Under the pieces are notes generated by a model, which saw only the letters and a list, made by a program, of their open reading frames with translations, was not told the DNA's origin and did no database searches. Positions 11,667-23,037 of a stretch of 64,000 bases of DNA are shown here, one piece after another (the first letter of the stretch is position 1; every line of letters begins with the position of its first letter). The stretch is from contig CAJJDP010000013.1 of the NCBI GenBank assembly GCA_905182995.1, positions 659,275 to 723,274 on the forward strand, read 5' to 3'. The position numbers were made by a program, and so were the translations under genes. This DNA is from Paramecium octaurelia. Its lineage: Eukaryota; Ciliophora; Oligohymenophorea; Peniculida; Parameciidae.

Positions 11667-13282
11667 ATGAATCAACCATTAGATGACTCAAAAGAAAGTG
11701 TCAAATCGTAATCATTAGAGCGATATCTACAAGTAGAATCAACTAAGAATTCTTTATCTCCAGCCAGATAAGTACAAACTACAAGACCCATTTATGAGTC
11801 ATCAATACTAAAGCTATAAAATGGAAAATTTTCTAATTCCTAATCAGTCTTCTAGGATGCACTAAAAAAGAAGAAATGCGAGCTGACTAAGAAACCATAA
11901 AAATCAGTCATCGAAATGCCTAAGAAACCAATTCCTTAGCCAGAAAAGCAAGTGAAAAGTATCAACTATACTAATAATATAGAATCTGATAAAGTGCAAT
12001 AAAATATAAAGTAATCATAAATTAAGTCAGAGGAAGTCAAAAAGAAAAAAGAGGAATAAAAACAAAAAGAGCAGGAGAAGTAGAAGAATGAAGCCGTCTT
12101 AGAATCTGATGAAGGTAATACTTCAAATATATAATATTTCAGCATTTTTAGAGACTGTGAATAGATTGTATGATTTTGAGAAAAGAAGAACAAAGTAATT
12201 GTAGAAGATGGTTGATGAAGAGAAAAACAAAGAAAAATAAAAAACTATAGCAAGACCATTTATCAACTAAAAAAGTTGTATTCTGTTGGATAGAAAGCTA
12301 AAATAGCTGATTGAAGAAGATGAATCATACAAATAGATATGTCAATTTAAAGATATGTCTGTTTAAGCTGATTTATTACCAAATCTTCCAAAAATAAAGG
12401 ATTTTCAAATTATTAAGTATTGCTTTAAATATATGAAAGCCAAAAGAATATTCATCTTAATAAATCATAACAATAGATTGTGATTGTCATGGATCAAGAA
12501 TTGAAGGAAGAAGCAGAAGTGGCGGAAGGTGTTTAATATAAAGAGGATCAATGTCATAAGGTTGTTTAAACTAAGGAAATAAAATATAAGGTTGGTGACA
12601 CTATCAAGAAATAGGAATAAGGATAATAGACAGCAGAAACTAAATAATTTTAAGAGAAAGAAACGCCAAAAAAATAGAAGGTTAATAATTAAAGATAGAA
12701 GAGACAAGAAATTATGGAAACTTAAGGATAAAGAATTAAGACTGAATGTGAATACTATGTGCCTATTCATATCAGATAACAGTAAATAATATAGAAAAAG
12801 TAAGAATGGGTCAAGTAATAACAAGAAATGAAAAAACACCATGAAGAAGAATAAGAGAAATAGTTTTAAGAATAATGGGAAAAAGAGAAGGAAAAATTCA
12901 AGAAGAATAGCATTGCTGAAGTGAATGTCGAGGAATTTGTTAATTAACAAATAAGTTGGTTGGAGAAAAGAAATGATCATATTTTGACAGAACAAATAAA
13001 GAAAGATAAAGAAGTTGTCCAATAATTGACATTTTAGCCATAAATTAAGAGAAGAGGAACTATAAATAATGATAAAAATGATAAAGTAGAGTTGAGATTA
13101 TTGGATTATTAATAGAAGAAATAAGAAAATTTGATGAAATTAGAAAACAAATACTTACCAACATTTAAGCCTAATTTAACTTAGAAATCAGTAATTTTTG
13201 TAATCATTATCCCTAGCTATTAAGTATGGATTGGGCCTCCAAAAGCTTTACAAATGCTTCGTTTAATAATCTTTGGTCATGA
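11667..13282 (+). CDS. Highly charged coiled-coil protein, unknown function
   Basis: The ATG at 11667 gives MNQPLDDSKESVKSQSLERY. Three introns (12115-12142, 12417-12439, 13191-13216) restore the frame and yield exactly 512 residues ending SFNNLWS. The sequence is dominated by Lys, Glu and Gln with long predicted coiled coils (about residues 110-180 and 300-480). It contains two copies of a short motif, FQPQIKR and YLPTFKPNL, of the kind often seen in ciliary coiled-coil proteins. I do not recognise a named family. It is divergent from the CCDC17-like gene and 39 bp upstream of the TTLL gene in the same orientation, a context that fits a cytoskeletal role (inference). Confidence 0.8.
12115..12142 (+). 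other. 28-nt intron
   Basis: It begins GTAATA and ends TTTCAG. Splicing avoids a TGA shortly downstream and gives ESDEAFLETVNRLYDFEKR. Confidence 0.8.
12417..12439 (+). other. 23-nt intron with AAG acceptor
   Basis: It begins GTATTG and ends GAAAG. It is required to pass from DFQII to NQKNIHLNKSQQQ in frame; the acceptor is AAG rather than TAG. Confidence 0.65.
13191..13216 (+). other. 26-nt intron
   Basis: It begins GTAATT and ends CCCTAG. It connects NLTQKS to the last exon LLSMDWASKSF. Confidence 0.75.
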
Positions 13283-13321
13283 ATGTATATATAAATTTCA
13301 TTAATATTATAATTATATAAA

Positions 13322-15915
13322 ATGGCTGATAAAGAACAAATAGCAATGCCTTATTTAAATTTTAGTATAAAATAGCCAATTAATATATTAAGCATTTCAG
13401 AATATGTAGAATATTAAATATAGCGAACATTTGACTCCTTAAAAACATAGATCCATGGAATAATTATTAAAATCCCCCGGAATTCAAGAACTAGTCAAAG
13501 ATTCTATTAAATCAGTTTTAAATAATCCAAATCACATAACATAATATCGATATGAAAACCAAGAGAGATCTGAAAGTCCAATGCCTTCATCTTAATTACC
13601 AAAACTCGAGAGATACAATAATACAAATGTGTTAAAGCAAATTCATCATCTTAAATAGAAGAAGAGTACACAATATTATAAAATATAGATGCCAATTCTC
13701 CAAAGTCATATAAGAAATCTTACAATCTTCATCAAAAATTTAAGTAGGGTCGTTTCTTATAGATGTTTCCATAAGTTGATGGTTAAAATACACTAAATAT
13801 ACAATCAAAGCCCATCCATGTGATAAGTAATATTGCCAATAACATTAGAAAGGATTAAGCTATAGGAAGCATTTCTAAATAATTCTATGGATGCTAGAGC
13901 AGAGAGAGATATAATTGAAAAGTTAAAATAAAAGATGGAATTGGACAAATAGAACAGATTAAATGAAATTGAAACAGTAAAGGCCTTGAAATTGATAGAA
14001 CCTCGTAAAAATTCTTAATTGCTAAAAACATCTCGAAATTCTAAATTTGAAAATATGTCAAACATGTCTGGAATGTCTTAGTCGTAATAAATACCATAAG
14101 TAACAGGTCCTGTTATACTATAACCATTATAATAGTAACAATAACAATAATAATAATAATAAGTGATGAAATAAAAAAAAAAAAAATAAAAAAAATTTGA
14201 TGGAATATATTTTATAGATCCAAAATATCCTTAAGATATTGTATTCTAAGAAAAATATGCTTCGATGAGGCATTACTTTAATATTTTGAATCTTTCAAAT
14301 TGTATATTTGTTTAACCAACAGTAAATATTTATAAGGCATACGTTGGGAAAGGGAACAACGGTATGTTGGTTAGATAAATTTTAAAATCTCGATGGTGGT
14401 GGAGTATACAAGATGAAATGGAATCATGTCATTTTGTATGGACTCAACTAAAGGTGAATTCGATTCATGAGAATATGAAGTCATTGAATAGAAATCCAAA
14501 TGAATAAAATACATGTTAGAGTGCTTCCTCCTCAATTACCACAATAGGTTCAATGGGACTATATAAGTAAGATGATTAAAGTGATAACGAATAGCAAATT
14601 AAAAATAATAAAATAGTGAATTCACAATGGAGCAAGTTTTTATCTAATAATGAGATTAGATAATATAGTCAAATATTGAATGGTTAAGGAAGAACTTCGA
14701 AATTATTAACTTTAGAATAAGCACAGAATATAAAGATGAAATTAACTATTTACAATGAACCAATAAAAGTTCATAATCATTTGGAAAATAATTTTCATTT
14801 GGGTAATAAGAAAGCTCTTTTTTACAATATGAAGGCTTATTATGAATCATAAAACATTAATGTGTTTGACAATTTGCCAGTCACTTATCACATCAAGAGT
14901 TTAGATGGTCCAGAATATAAATAATTTTTGGATGCATATAGAGAGAGATAATAATTAATAAATACTGAATAGGAAAAACGAAGAAACATTTGGATAATCA
15001 AACCAGGAGAAATTACAAATAGAGGCAATGGAATAAAAATTTCTGAAGATTTGAATGAAATCTAGTCAATATTAAATTCAAGAGAAATGCACAAAAATGG
15101 GAGTTACAAGACATTTATTGTATAATTGTATATTGATCGACCATTACTTTACAATAAAAGAAAATTTGATATCAGATGTTACAGTTTGTATGTCTCTATC
15201 AATGGAAACTAAAAGGGATATTGGTATACAGAAGGCTATGTCAGAACATCAAGTAAGGAATTCTCTATGAAGAATTTGACGAACAAAATGATTCATCTTA
15301 CTAATGATGCTGTATAAAAGAAAGGAGAGGATTATGGCAAATACGAAAAAGGGAATAAAGTGAGTTTTGAAGAGTTCGCTGTATACATTGAGAACTTAGG
15401 AGGTGATTTTACAAAAATTTATTAAAAAATGAAAGTATAACTTTATTGCTGATTATATTATAGTAAATGGCAACTGATTAATTTAGAGCAGTCTATGGTA
15501 AAATGGATTAGAATAAGAAAGAGAACACTTTTGAAATTTTTGGGTTAGATTTTATGATTGATGATACATTTAAAGTATTAATGATAGAAGCAAATACTAA
15601 CCCATCTATTGAGATCTGCTGTCCACTCTTGTCAAAATTGATTCCTCAAATGTTGGATAATGCATTCAAGTATTAGATTTTATAATTGAAAGAATATCCT
15701 TAGATCCAATATTTCCACCACCCAATTTTTACAATCCTAAAAAGATAGTGTGCGATAATTACCTTGAGAATAAGTTTGAATTGGTCTTTGATGAAGTAAC
15801 TGATGCACCTCTCTTAAATCAGAGTTAATAAAATTGTAATATCATATTTATTATTTTAAAAGATGATATTGGCCTTATTGAAGAAGAATCTGAAGAAGAA
15901 GAAGAACCTTAATGA
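13322..15915 (+). CDS. Tubulin-tyrosine-ligase-like (TTLL) glutamate/glycine ligase
   Basis: Six introns (13365-13392, 13666-13688, 13827-13848, 15435-15463, 15670-15692, 15836-15862) give exactly 813 residues. The N-terminal about 270 residues are low-complexity with a Gln run and a Lys run; then comes a TTL fold. Recognisable signatures are VGKGNNGMLVRQILKSRWWW, the ATP-grasp lysine motif NIWIIKPGEITNRGNGIKI, YIDRPLLYNKRKFDIRCYSL, MIHLTNDAVQKKG, and the metal/nucleotide motif FGLDFMIDD with MIEANTNPSIE, followed by LDPIFPPP. TTLL enzymes add Glu or Gly chains to tubulin tails and other ciliary substrates. Key ATP-grasp residues (Lys, Glu, Asn) appear intact. The sub-family (glycylase or glutamylase) cannot be settled by eye. 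It lies 39 bp after a coiled-coil gene. Confidence 0.92.
15435..15463 (+). other. 29-nt intron in TTLL
   Basis: It begins GTATAA and ends TTATAG and contains an in-frame TGA. Removal joins KIYQKMK to QMATDQFRAVYGKMDQ. Confidence 0.85.
15670..15692 (+). other. 23-nt intron with AAG acceptor in TTLL
   Basis: It begins GTATTA and ends TGAAAG. Only this splice recreates the family motif NAFKISLDPIFPPP; use of the later TAG acceptor breaks the frame. Confidence 0.75.
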
Positions 15916-16267
15916 TTAAATAATATTAATTTCAAATTATTACTTAAATAAGAAATTGCTGCCATATGAAGGATGCTAACGTCTAGATCCTTTTTAAATT
16001 GCCTATCTCAATTTCAATTAATTTAACATTAAATAATAAACATAAGTATGAGCTATTTTCTTAAATAATAATGCTTATGGTAAAAATGAGTAAATTCAGA
16101 CATTATCAATTCAAATTATAAATCAATTCTAACAAAAAAAATTCTCATCAACTTAGAAATCAATAACATCATCTATCTTCACTCCTTCTTTATGGATGAT
16201 GAATATTGGGTTTGGTTGATTGCTATTTAATTTGGATACCTTTGATTTTTATAATATTAATTTAATT
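15916..16267. other. Short gap between TTLL and TSG101 genes
   Basis: These 352 bp separate two same-strand genes. The minus strand has coding-like fragments (GVKIDDVIDFQVDEN near 16160; NLKRIQTLASFIWQQF ending at a TGA at 15932), but no ATG-to-stop exon chain I could make convincingly links them. A small minus-strand gene is possible, not shown. Confidence 0.3.
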
Positions 16268-17691
16268 ATGTATAACAACAATACAGAAAATAGAATTTAC
16301 AGTGTTGACAATCCATAATTCAAACAAAAACTTTACGAACTACAACTCATAATGGATCAATGTGAATATTCCAAGACGTACACTATCTCTATACTTCAAC
16401 TAGAAAAAAAGTCATAGAGGATGCTAAAATAGTGCTTCAAAACTATATGGAAATGTACCCAATTTTGACTGAAATCAATATACCGATTTTAGAATTATAA
16501 GGAAACAGTATTAGTTCTTTCATATCCAAGTTCCCATTCAATATAATGAAACCATTTTCTAGATCTTTATAATTTTAAGATTTCAAACTTCACATCCCCA
16601 ATTCTAACCCTTTATTTTCTTGAAAAATGTTGACAGTATGATTCATTTGATATATTTAGCCAATAAATTTGATGCAAATCCATTATACAAATCAGCTGAA
16701 ATCTAAAATGGATAGTTTATTAGTTTTAACACTTTTATTCCATCAGGCAAAAGTTGGAACTAAAATTATAAAATAGTATCAATTTCGTACTAATTAGATT
16801 AATTTATTGTCAGAAATACAATCAGCCTTAACTAGAAATTTTCCTTTTTTCCTAAAAAGCTACACAAACAATTTGAATCAATCTTAATAATAATATTAAC
16901 CAATTATGTGTTTAGTAAATTAATCATAACATAATAGTCATTTTAATTAGCAATCTTAATTTTAATAATCACAATTTCATATACAATTACAATAACCTTC
17001 TAATAATTCTTATTCAAATATAAATTAATAACAATAATAATTATAATAATCAGAATATATATTAAAGTTGGACTAATCTTAAAAAAAATAACAAGAAGAA
17101 TAAGGAATGGCTAATAAATTATTTTAGATAAGCTCATCAGTTTTTGAGTTTGGGAAGGAGTTATTGATTTCATAAGAAGCAAAAGAGGAGAAAATAAAAA
17201 TTGAAGTCAAATCTAAAGTTGATATTGAATTGCTGTATTATTCTAAAATACTAATGGAATCGATCAAATAGTAAAAAGAATTAACTGATACATTAATTGA
17301 TACTTATTTACGTTAAACAAGAGTAATACAAGAAGTTCAATTGAAGGATTAAGAAATTAACGCCAGTATTCATCAGTTGGATTAATAATTGATGCAGATG
17401 GAACAGAAAATCGAGACATGTGTAACTACAATAAGCCAATTAGAATTGAACAATATTGAAGAGTAATAGATTTTAATATGTAGATTGACATATACTGATC
17501 CTCTAAGCAATTAGATTATCGATTTGACAGGTGAAATTCAAGCAGAGAAGGAAGGTTTATACTTTTTATAGAAGAAATTTAGATATTAGAATTTGGATTA
17601 TGGATAATTAATAAAAATTACTAGATAAATGAGTTAGCAGATGTTTGATCATTATTTGTTGTTAAGAAAATGTGTTACTAGTCAATATTGA
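16268..17691 (+). CDS. VPS23: ESCRT-I subunit TSG101/Vps23
   Basis: Removing four introns (16378-16403, 16508-16530, 16636-16659, 16776-16797) gives exactly 442 residues. The N-terminal part is a UEV (ubiquitin E2 variant) domain: LELQGNIPIQYNETIFQIFI, KNVDTNKFDANPLYKS, then SWNQNYKIINLLSEIQ; no catalytic Cys is expected. A Gln/Asn-rich linker (about residues 150-230) follows, then a coiled coil and a C-terminal steadiness box: YTDPLSNQIIDLTGEIQ, EKEGLYFLQKKFR, LIKITRQMSQQMFDHYLLLR. The domain order and both ends match TSG101/Vps23, which recognises ubiquitinated cargo in the ESCRT-I complex for multivesicular body sorting. The next gene starts 36 bp downstream. Confidence 0.92.
16508..16530 (+). 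other. 23-nt intron with AAG acceptor in TSG101
   Basis: It begins GTATTA and ends TCCAAG. Removal recreates LQGNIPIQYNET, the conserved UEV beta-strand (L-x-G-T-I-P-V in animals). Confidence 0.75.
16776..16797 (+). other. 22-nt intron in TSG101
   Basis: It begins GTATCA and ends AATTAG, joining NQNYKI to INLLSEIQSAL and putting the Gln-rich linker in frame with the steadiness box. Confidence 0.75.
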
Positions 17692-17726
17692 ATTATATAA
17701 TATATTATTAATTTATATAAAAAAAC

Positions 17727-18239
17727 ATGATAGATTATAAATTATTGACAGAGTTTGAGGAACAAAAGACTTAATTATTATAAAGATTTCTTTCAAATTA
17801 ATAAAATAAATAGTAAATTAAGGATAGCAAGACAGAGTTGATTATGAGGAAATTGGAAAAGGAGAGATTATAAACACCATTTGTTTGCTATTAGTTTAGA
17901 GTAAAGAAACTCAGAACATTTGTCAAAAGAACCAGTTACAATTCACATTCATTTATTAATAATTCAAAGGTCTAATCAAAAGAATAAACCCAATATGATA
18001 ATAAAAAAAGAAATAACAGCAGTTACGATTTTGTCTAGCATATAAATCAAGTTGAGTTGAATGTTTAAAACAAGGAAGTAGATTCTTTATTTAGACCTAT
18101 GCAAGACAGAAGACAAAAGACTCCTTTAAAAATGAAGTTATAATAACTAGAATATGGGAGAAATTATTAAAAATTAGTAGACAAAATAATAGAGTTAGAT
18201 AAGAATCCTATCAATTTTAAAAAGAATATATACATCTGA
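17727..18239 (+). CDS. Small basic protein, unknown function
   Basis: An uninterrupted ciliate-code frame of 170 residues runs from MIDYKLLTEFEEQKTQLLQ to FKKNIYI and TGA. It is rich in Lys, Arg, Gln and Asn, with a short coiled-coil-like start and the segment TPFVCYQFRVKKLRTFVKR. No signal peptide or membrane segment. I do not recognise the family. It lies 36 bp downstream of TSG101 on the same strand, a spacing typical for real neighbouring genes here. Gene status rests on the clean frame, ATG and spacing only. Confidence 0.6.
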
Positions 18240-19269
18240 ATATTTGCTTTATTATTATATTATTTTAAAAATTATCATCATTAAGAAATAAAATGATGAA
18301 CTAAATTTATTGTATTGTTAGTTCCCTTATTAAAATCTTACTGAAGAAACGAAATTTTTAATTATTATTAGCAACGGTTAATATTTCTTAGAATATTTAA
18401 TTTTGTGATTCCATATAATGAAACTAACCTTTGTTGCTAAAACACTAAATCCAGGTTCATAATATAAATTATGAGATATTTAAATAAGATTAAATCATAA
18501 TGTATTTGTTGATATTGGGAGAAAATATCCATTTTCTGATTTGTTTAATAAAGGAAACTCTTGTTGTTCATAAAATAATATACGAAATAATATCGATTTC
18601 TCATCTTAATGAAGTATTATAGAAAAGATTTATCCAGATTAAAGGAAAAGTAATAATCTTAGTCAATTTAATAATATTATGATATCAACATTTCTAGTAT
18701 CCCTTTTCTCATTTTTTTAAAAGTATAACTATCTAATCATCTAGTATACATTTCTTCATTAAATTTAATATCCTGAGTTGTGCTTTTTAGATATTTCTAT
18801 GAAGTTATTCCAAAATCTAGTTGACTTGATTTAATGTAACTATAAATAAGCACCAACTAGTTAATTTATGTTAATCAAATTTAATGAAAAAAGTTGAATT
18901 ATGATTAATCAGTATATAAATTTGGTCTGAGCTCAATAACAATACTGCATAAAGTTTATTACAACTTTATATATATAAAATGTAGCTTAGTATTTATTTC
19001 AAATTTGTTTTAATGTTTTTAGAATAAAGATACTTTTCCGAATGATCAACAGTGTAGTGATATATATAATTATATATATGATTAAATTTTTTGTTTATTT
19101 TTGTAAATATTTATCAACCATTTTTCTATTCCTCTAACATAATTGAAATATTCATTACAAAAATATTATAGTAATATTGAACTTTAAATCAAATTCTTGT
19201 CTTTTAAAGAATATAATTTAATTAATATAATAAAATTTATTTAACATGTGCTTGACATGTTTAAAATTA
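18240..19269. other. Intergenic, nothing recognisable
   Basis: About 1 kb of AT-rich sequence with frequent TGA on both strands and simple AT runs such as the TATATATAAT tract near 19060-19080. No coding or RNA gene signal seen. Confidence 0.5.
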
Positions 19270-20890
19270 TTAGCTATGGGTTACTCTACGAGATCATGTA
19301 TCTGCAACCAAAATACGATGTAATTGAAAACGAATAGATGATTATATAATTTATTATTATATTAAATTAATGAATTAATCAGTTAACATAATAGTACTAT
19401 AGATTAGCATTTCCTCTCTTAATAAATAATAACATAATAATTGTTTCAGAGTACAATCATTCAATTAATTAAATAAAGAAAATCTAAATAATGAAGTTAA
19501 TAAGATGATTGAGTTATATAAAAGTCATATTGAGCTAAAAAGTAATCTACTAATTAATTCATACTTTGAATTGAGATAACTGAAACATCTGCACCCTTAA
19601 AAATTAATTAATTCACTTCAAGCAAAAGCAAAAACAAAAATAACATAATAATATTAGTCTATCATAAAATTTTGGAAAAAAGAAATCAACCTAATCTCCT
19701 ATTCCTATTAAATAGAAATCATTGCCGCAATAATCATTACGATGTTCATTTCATTAATCTAAAAAAGTAACCATCGTCTTAAAAAGGCTTAATTTTTTAC
19801 ACTAATTCACGAAATCAACACAATGAAACGTTTAGAATTTTCAATCCTCAAAAGCAAGAATAATAGCAAGATCAACAACTTTCATCACAAAATTTCACTT
19901 ACAGAAAAACTATTTATTAATTAACCTAATTATAAATCATTAGGTGATGACTTTAGCTCCTTAGTTTTCAATAAAAATCAATATAAAAAGGACTAATTAA
20001 ATCAGTTTTAATTGGCTATTAAATCTGTATCAAATGAATGCAATAGTTTGGTCAAAATATCTTAAAGGGATGAATACAAAAGTATATACAACAACTTGCA
20101 ATATTAATTAGAATAGATGCTGACATCAATCCATCAATAATCATTAAGATTAATTAACTAGTTATAATCAAATGAGAATGTTTTAATAACTTCATGATGT
20201 TTAAGAGGAACTTAATTCAATCTAAGTTGATATAACATAAATTGAAATAAATATTCTGACAAATCTGCAGATTAAACCTTTTAAGTATTTAATATTAATT
20301 ATTATGAAGGTGTATCATGAAAAAATACAAGGATAAATTATCTGGATATCTAAAAACTATTAAAAATAATGAAGTAAATCAGCAGAACTAACTAATAGTG
20401 AGAAGTTAAGATCATTAAGCAAAATTCAGACGACTTTAAATAATTATTTCAATAATTAAAAAAATAAGAAGTAAGTTCTAAAAGAGAGATTAAAAAATAG
20501 TAATGTATATATTTCTTTTGAAAATGAAGAGCTTTTTTAGATATATAATTGTACTTTTATTCTGAAATAGTCTTAATATAAGATTATTGACAATACAATA
20601 GTATAAGCCAAACATAGCTGCTTAAAGTGAATAAGGATATTTATTAGTGTCTCCAAATTGTATTCAAAATTGATTATTAATATGCATAAAAACCAAATTT
20701 TTATAATAATATTTTAGTAATTGACAATCAAATTTATAATAATTTTATTTAAATTAATTGTCACTCCCTAAAGACCAAACTAATAATAGGGGAAATTAAA
20801 AGGATAAAAGAAATTTAAGAGTAGGTAAAATAATAATAAAGAATATATTGATACAGAAGTAATTTGGTACACGTGCAATTTATTATAAAA
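19270..20890 (+). pseudogene. Coding-like region with unresolved frames (decayed or multi-exon gene)
   Basis: From about 19480 to 20190 one plus frame stays open and looks protein-like (NKENLNNEVNKMIELYKSHI; KKAQFFTLIHEINTMKRLEF; LFINQPNYKSLGDDFSSLVF). It then breaks at a TGA near 20195 with no good intron, resumes in other frames (QLHDVQEELNSIQVDITQIE; SNVYISFENEELFQIYNC) and ends near 20890. Composition suggests a helical, coiled-coil protein. It may be a decaying member of a Paramecium multigene family or a gene with non-obvious introns. Boundaries are approximate; no function assigned. The sestrin ATG follows at 20921. Confidence 0.35.
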
Positions 20891-20920
20891 TAATTATATA
20901 AATTAAAAATATCATTATTT

Positions 20921-22658
20921 ATGGAATAAGAGAGTGAAGAGATTAGATCTGCATTCCCAGAATTTCTCACAAACACACAAGAAGATGGCGAACATGTAGC
21001 GATTAATACATAATTGTAAGCTTGACTAATGTTTGTAATAATTTGAGACATTATTCAATAATTACAAAGATGAACTAAATATCTTATCAGCAATAGAATC
21101 TAAGATTACTATGGTTGTTAATTAAACTCCAATGTAATCAATAATTAATTGTTATGAAAACATTGCCAAAGATTATAATTTATAAGTAATAAAATGAATT
21201 TGAAAATAGACAAAAATGTTTAGGGTATCCAAATTTCATGATTAAAAATATTTACCATAAGTTCCAATATTAAATTAATATTTGGATAGCAAGATTCAAA
21301 GTTTGCCTTGGCCTATTATCGGTGATGTAAATCCTAATCAATTATAAGAATAAATGATTAAGCTATATAATTTTAATTATGGGAGAATAGCATTACATGA
21401 ATTATTATTATTATGGTTTCCTTCATTAATAAAACCGTATTGCAATGTGTTAGATAACTTATTAAATACACAAACTAAATTATCATAGGATGAAAAATAC
21501 TATTTTGCAATTATGGTAATTATTTATAAATAATTTAAATAGGGAGCAGCAGCGTCAGGAAGTGATTAATTATACGATTTATTAATATAGCATTTCTATC
21601 TAAATGAGGGTGAAAAAAATTGGGTTGAGCTAGGATATGAAAGTATTGATGAGAAAATAAGATCTTTAGATACCATTTGCAAAATACTTGTTTAAAAACC
21701 TTGGGAACAATCACTTAAACATACATTACAATAAATAATAAAGAATAATAAGTGGAACAAGAGAGAACTAATCTAAGCATTAATGATATTCATTTTTTAT
21801 AATAATATTGGCTGTTTTTCTTAAGGTAATGGTATCCTTAAAGAGATTGATTATACTCTAAAGTTATAATCAGGTAATACTAGTATTAGTTTTACATTTC
21901 CTTAAGAATAATAATAATAATAATAGATTGATCTTACATAAAATGAATATATCATTTAAGAATTAAAAAATTAAGCTCTACTAGATGCTAAATTGGACAA
22001 TCCAAGCTATTCATCTGATAAAAATGTATAACTCAAATCTAAATAATAATCAATTGAAGAACCTCAAGATATATTTTATTTGGATGAAGAACAATTGATA
22101 TTAAAATTTAAGGAGAAATTTTAAAAATATTTCACGCAAGGAGAAATAAAGGATTCAACTGGATATCAAATATTGCGATTTTCGGTATTGATAAATGATA
22201 TATCATAGGAGTACAACTTCTAAATGAACAGCTATCCTGTCTTAAAGTAAATATATCCTGAAGGAGCATAGACGTTACACGATTTTTTATTGGAAGTAAA
22301 ATAAATGACTAGAAATGTATTTGGCAAAGAGTAATAGATCACAACAGCTGCATTCCGAAAAGCTATAAGAGTCTATGCTCAGAACATATACCGATATTAA
22401 CATGATGATATTGATTATTCAACACAGGTATATATTAATTTTATGATTATGAAGATGAATAAATTACTACCTAAAGAACTTAAGGCTTTTATAAAGATTG
22501 TCAGTTTGACACCAAATTTATTATAAAAGAAACACTTAGAAGCTATTCCTTTAAAATTGAGTCCAGATGAATTATGCCATATTACATTATTGACGATTGC
22601 AGCCAAAATAGAAGTGCAATTAATATATTTATCTAAAGCTTTAGTAGATTGTATGTGA
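20921..22658 (+). CDS. Sestrin
   Basis: Four introns (25, 24, 27 and 27 nt) give exactly 544 residues. After a short N-terminus (MEQESEEIRSAFPEFL), the core matches sestrins: LHELLLLWFPSLIKPYC, YYFAIMGAAASGSDQLYDLL, NWVELGYESIDEKIRSLDTI, KILVQKPWEQSLKHTLQQI, WNKRELIQALMIFIFYNNIG. The C-terminal domain has FRKAIRVYAQNIYRYQHDDI, then LLPKELKAFIKIVSLTP and KIEVQLIYLSKALVDCM. Animal sestrins sense leucine and inhibit TORC1 through GATOR2, and carry an AhpD-like alkylhydroperoxidase fold. The animal catalytic Cys (in AARHQCSYLV) aligns with a Ser/Asp region here (AASGSDQLYD), so oxidoreductase activity is doubtful. It lies 37 bp from the small Tim gene. Confidence 0.9.
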
Positions 22659-22695
22659 AAATTTAATATATATTTTTATATATTTTAATTAATTA

Positions 22696-23005
22696 ATGCA
22701 CGGTCCTGATATTAGTGATTTAGATTTGCCAGATCTTACTTTATACCCATCAACAACTGGATATTAAGAATAAAAGCGTTGTTTCAAATAATGTGTAAAA
22801 GATATGTCCATCTCTTATTTGAACATTGATGAAGAATCCTGCTCAAGTAATTAAGTAAAGTAATTAAGAAAATTGCTTATCCAAATATTTGCAAGCTTAA
22901 ATATTCCTATCGTAAAAGATGACTAATACTTTAACTCAACTAGTAACTCAGGATCCCTCCATAAAAATAGCATTTAAAAAGCCATATAAATTGCCAGAAT
23001 AATGA
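22696..23005 (+). CDS. Small Tim (Tim9/Tim10/DDP family) mitochondrial chaperone
   Basis: With one 22-nt intron (22847-22868) removed, the gene encodes 95 residues, the usual size of small Tims. The twin CX3C motif is clear: RCFKQCVKDM and, after a 16-residue loop, SCSKNCLSKY. The second CX3C exists only in the spliced form. Small Tims form hexameric zinc- or disulfide-stabilised chaperones in the mitochondrial intermembrane space that escort hydrophobic precursors to TIM22 or SAM. Which subunit (Tim8, 9, 10, 13) cannot be told. It converges with the alpha-kinase gene, 32 bp between the stop codons. Confidence 0.88.
22847..22868 (+). other. 22-nt intron creating the second CX3C
   Basis: It begins GTAATT and ends ATTAAG. 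Splicing turns CSSNQ into CSKNC. Confidence 0.85.
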
Positions 23006-23037
23006 ATAATTTATATTATTTTATTAATGTCAATTAT

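Noticed and set aside
12465..13022. 185-residue minus-strand open frame rich in Phe and Leu
   Set aside because: It is exactly antisense to the Lys/Glu-rich coiled-coil gene; Phe/Leu richness is what the complement of AAA/GAA codons gives. It also reads TAA as a stop, unlike this genome.
15932..16200. Possible small minus-strand gene between TTLL and TSG101
   Set aside because: Fragments look protein-like, but no single ATG-to-TGA chain with a convincing intron joins them; kept only as a note in the gap entry.
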